The notes under the pieces are model-generated. The model ran no database searches. It was not told where the DNA came from and saw only the letters and a program-made list of their open reading frames with translations. A stretch of 64,000 nt of DNA from Desulfosporosinus sp. OT (GTDB taxonomy: Bacteria; Bacillota; Desulfitobacteriia; Desulfitobacteriales; Desulfitobacteriaceae). This document shows positions 63,165 through 64,000 of the stretch, one piece after another (position 1 is the first letter of the stretch; every line of letters begins with the position of its first letter). The DNA lies in the NCBI RefSeq assembly GCF_000224515.1, contig NZ_AGAF01000278.1, positions 1 to 64,000 of the forward strand. The letters are read 5' to 3'. A program made the translations under genes and the position numbers.

Positions 63165-63842
63165 ATGGAATTTTTTTCACCAGACTTTATATCTGCCCTA
63201 TTGTCCGTAATCATGATTGATTTAGTTCTCGGCGGCGACAACGCCATAATTATCGGCCTGGCCGCCCGTAATCTTCCCCAAAATAAGCAAAAAAAAGCAA
63301 TCCTCTGGGGCACACTTGGAGCAGTGCTCATCCGAATAGTCGCTACCCTACTGGTTGTCTGGCTTCTGAAAATTCCTGGACTTTTGCTGGCTGGAGGACT
63401 TTTACTGATCTGGATGGCTTACAAACTTTTAGTGGAAGAAAAGAAAGAGCATCAAACTAAAGAATCTACCAGTCTATGGGTAGCTATTCGTACTATTATG
63501 GTCGCAGATGCAGCTATGGGTATCGATAACATGTTAGCCGTGGCTGGGGCCGCCCACAGTAATTTTCTCATCGTCGTGTTTGGTCTGCTCGTTAGTATTC
63601 CAATTGTTGTTTTAGGCAGTACTGTAGTTATTAAACTCATTGAACGTTTCCCTTTTATTATCTATCTGGGTTCCATGGTAATCGCCTATACCGCTGGGAG
63701 CATGATTGTAGAAGAACCGATCCTGCATTCCTTCTTTGCTACGAATGCCTATTTGGAATGGTTAGTTATCTCAGCTATTGTGCTGGGTGTCATCATTTCC
63801 GGCAGGCTGAAAATGCATGTTAAATTACAAACCAATCATTAA
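63165..63842 (+). CDS. TerC-family membrane protein, probable Mn2+ exporter
   Basis: The 225-residue protein has about seven membrane helices and the TerC blocks DLVLGGDNAIIIGLAA and VADAAMGIDNMLAVAGAA, each with acidic residues inside helices that bind metal. Firmicutes members of this YkoY/YjbE/MeeF group have been tied to Mn export or metalation of exported enzymes. The Mn riboswitch upstream supports metal homeostasis here. Confidence 0.9.
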   Translation: MEFFSPDFISALLSVIMIDLVLGGDNAIIIGLAARNLPQNKQKKAILWGTLGAVLIRIVATLLVVWLLKIPGLLLAGGLLLIWMAYKLLVEEKKEHQTKESTSLWVAIRTIMVADAAMGIDNMLAVAGAAHSNFLIVVFGLLVSIPIVVLGSTVVIKLIERFPFIIYLGSMVIAYTAGSMIVEEPILHSFFATNAYLEWLVISAIVLGVIISGRLKMHVKLQTNH

Positions 63843-63886
63843 ACTCATTTGATCTTTTATTATTTGAGAGGAGAAATGAATAAATT

Positions 63887-64000
63887 ATGACTGGATTCGG
63901 AAATCAAGCCAAAACTGTCATGCTCATGAGTTTGTTAACCATTTTAGTAGTCCTAATAGGCCAAGCTTTAGGTGGGGAAAGCGGCATGGTGCTTGCTTTC
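63887..64000 (+). CDS. htpX: HtpX-like membrane zinc protease, 5' part only
   Basis: The visible 38 codons read MTGFGNQAKTVMLMSLLTIL and VVLIGQALGGESGMVLAF, the first membrane helix and GG turn typical of HtpX; the HExxH motif lies beyond the window. It starts 44 bases after the TerC stop with gagaggag upstream, so the two may be cotranscribed. Confidence 0.75.
   Translation, partial: MTGFGNQAKTVMLMSLLTILVVLIGQALGGESGMVLAF

Overview
The window looks like chromosomal DNA of an anaerobic, spore-forming member of the Clostridia, most like the Desulfosporosinus/Desulfitobacterium group. The base composition is moderately AT-rich, ribosome binding sites are strong Gram-positive types (GGAGG), and TTG/GTG starts are common. 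A GerMN-type sporulation lipoprotein, DUF169 and DUF3786 proteins, YeiH-type transporters and a LexA box of the Firmicutes type all fit. The genus is an inference from gene content only.

Layout. 0-11 kb: housekeeping and accessory genes, namely a VanX-CapA fusion, a GerMN lipoprotein, a QueG-like Fe-S protein, a Pit phosphate transporter with its DUF47 partner, a D-aminoacylase, a broken ferredoxin with a NifX-like protein, a methyltransferase and a Tat-exported phosphoesterase. 11.1-24.3 kb (minus strand): a 15-gene bacterial microcompartment operon in the order pduA-B-C-D-E-G-H-K-J-L-flavoprotein-O-P-S-T. It encodes B12-dependent diol/glycerol dehydratase, its reactivase, cob(I)alamin adenosyltransferase, CoA-acylating aldehyde dehydrogenase, phosphotransacylase, an electron-transfer PduS and five shell proteins. 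24.6-27.5 kb: the likely regulators, a PocR-domain histidine kinase and an AraC-type response regulator. 28.0-30.6 kb (plus strand): the missing vertex protein (BMC-P), a CorA-like channel without the GMN motif, and a glycerol/propanediol facilitator. No propanol dehydrogenase (PduQ) or propionate kinase (PduW) gene is seen here.

30.7-38 kb: a decayed patch (methyltransferase fragment, broken osmoprotectant ABC ATPase), MarR and DUF169 genes, a MutT-type Nudix gene, and lipoamide dehydrogenase preceded by a tandem glycine riboswitch and terminator. 38-44 kb: two cell-envelope proteins, a radical-SAM/DNA-metabolism gene pair under a LexA (SOS) box, and xpt. 44-53 kb: many gene remnants (TetR, methyltransferase, SRPBCC, group II intron reverse transcriptase, Rhs, amidase) and repeated elements between intact genes such as rnz and nfo.

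54-62 kb: two paralogous YeiH-type transporters. The second is preceded by a good sigma-54 promoter and an upstream palindromic site, and is followed by an NtrB/NtrC-type two-component pair. Together these look like one self-contained sigma-54 regulatory unit. A dispersed repeat of about 95 bases occurs three times here. 62-64 kb: an HD-domain hydrolase, a TerC-family membrane protein behind a yybP-ykoY (manganese) riboswitch, and the start of htpX.
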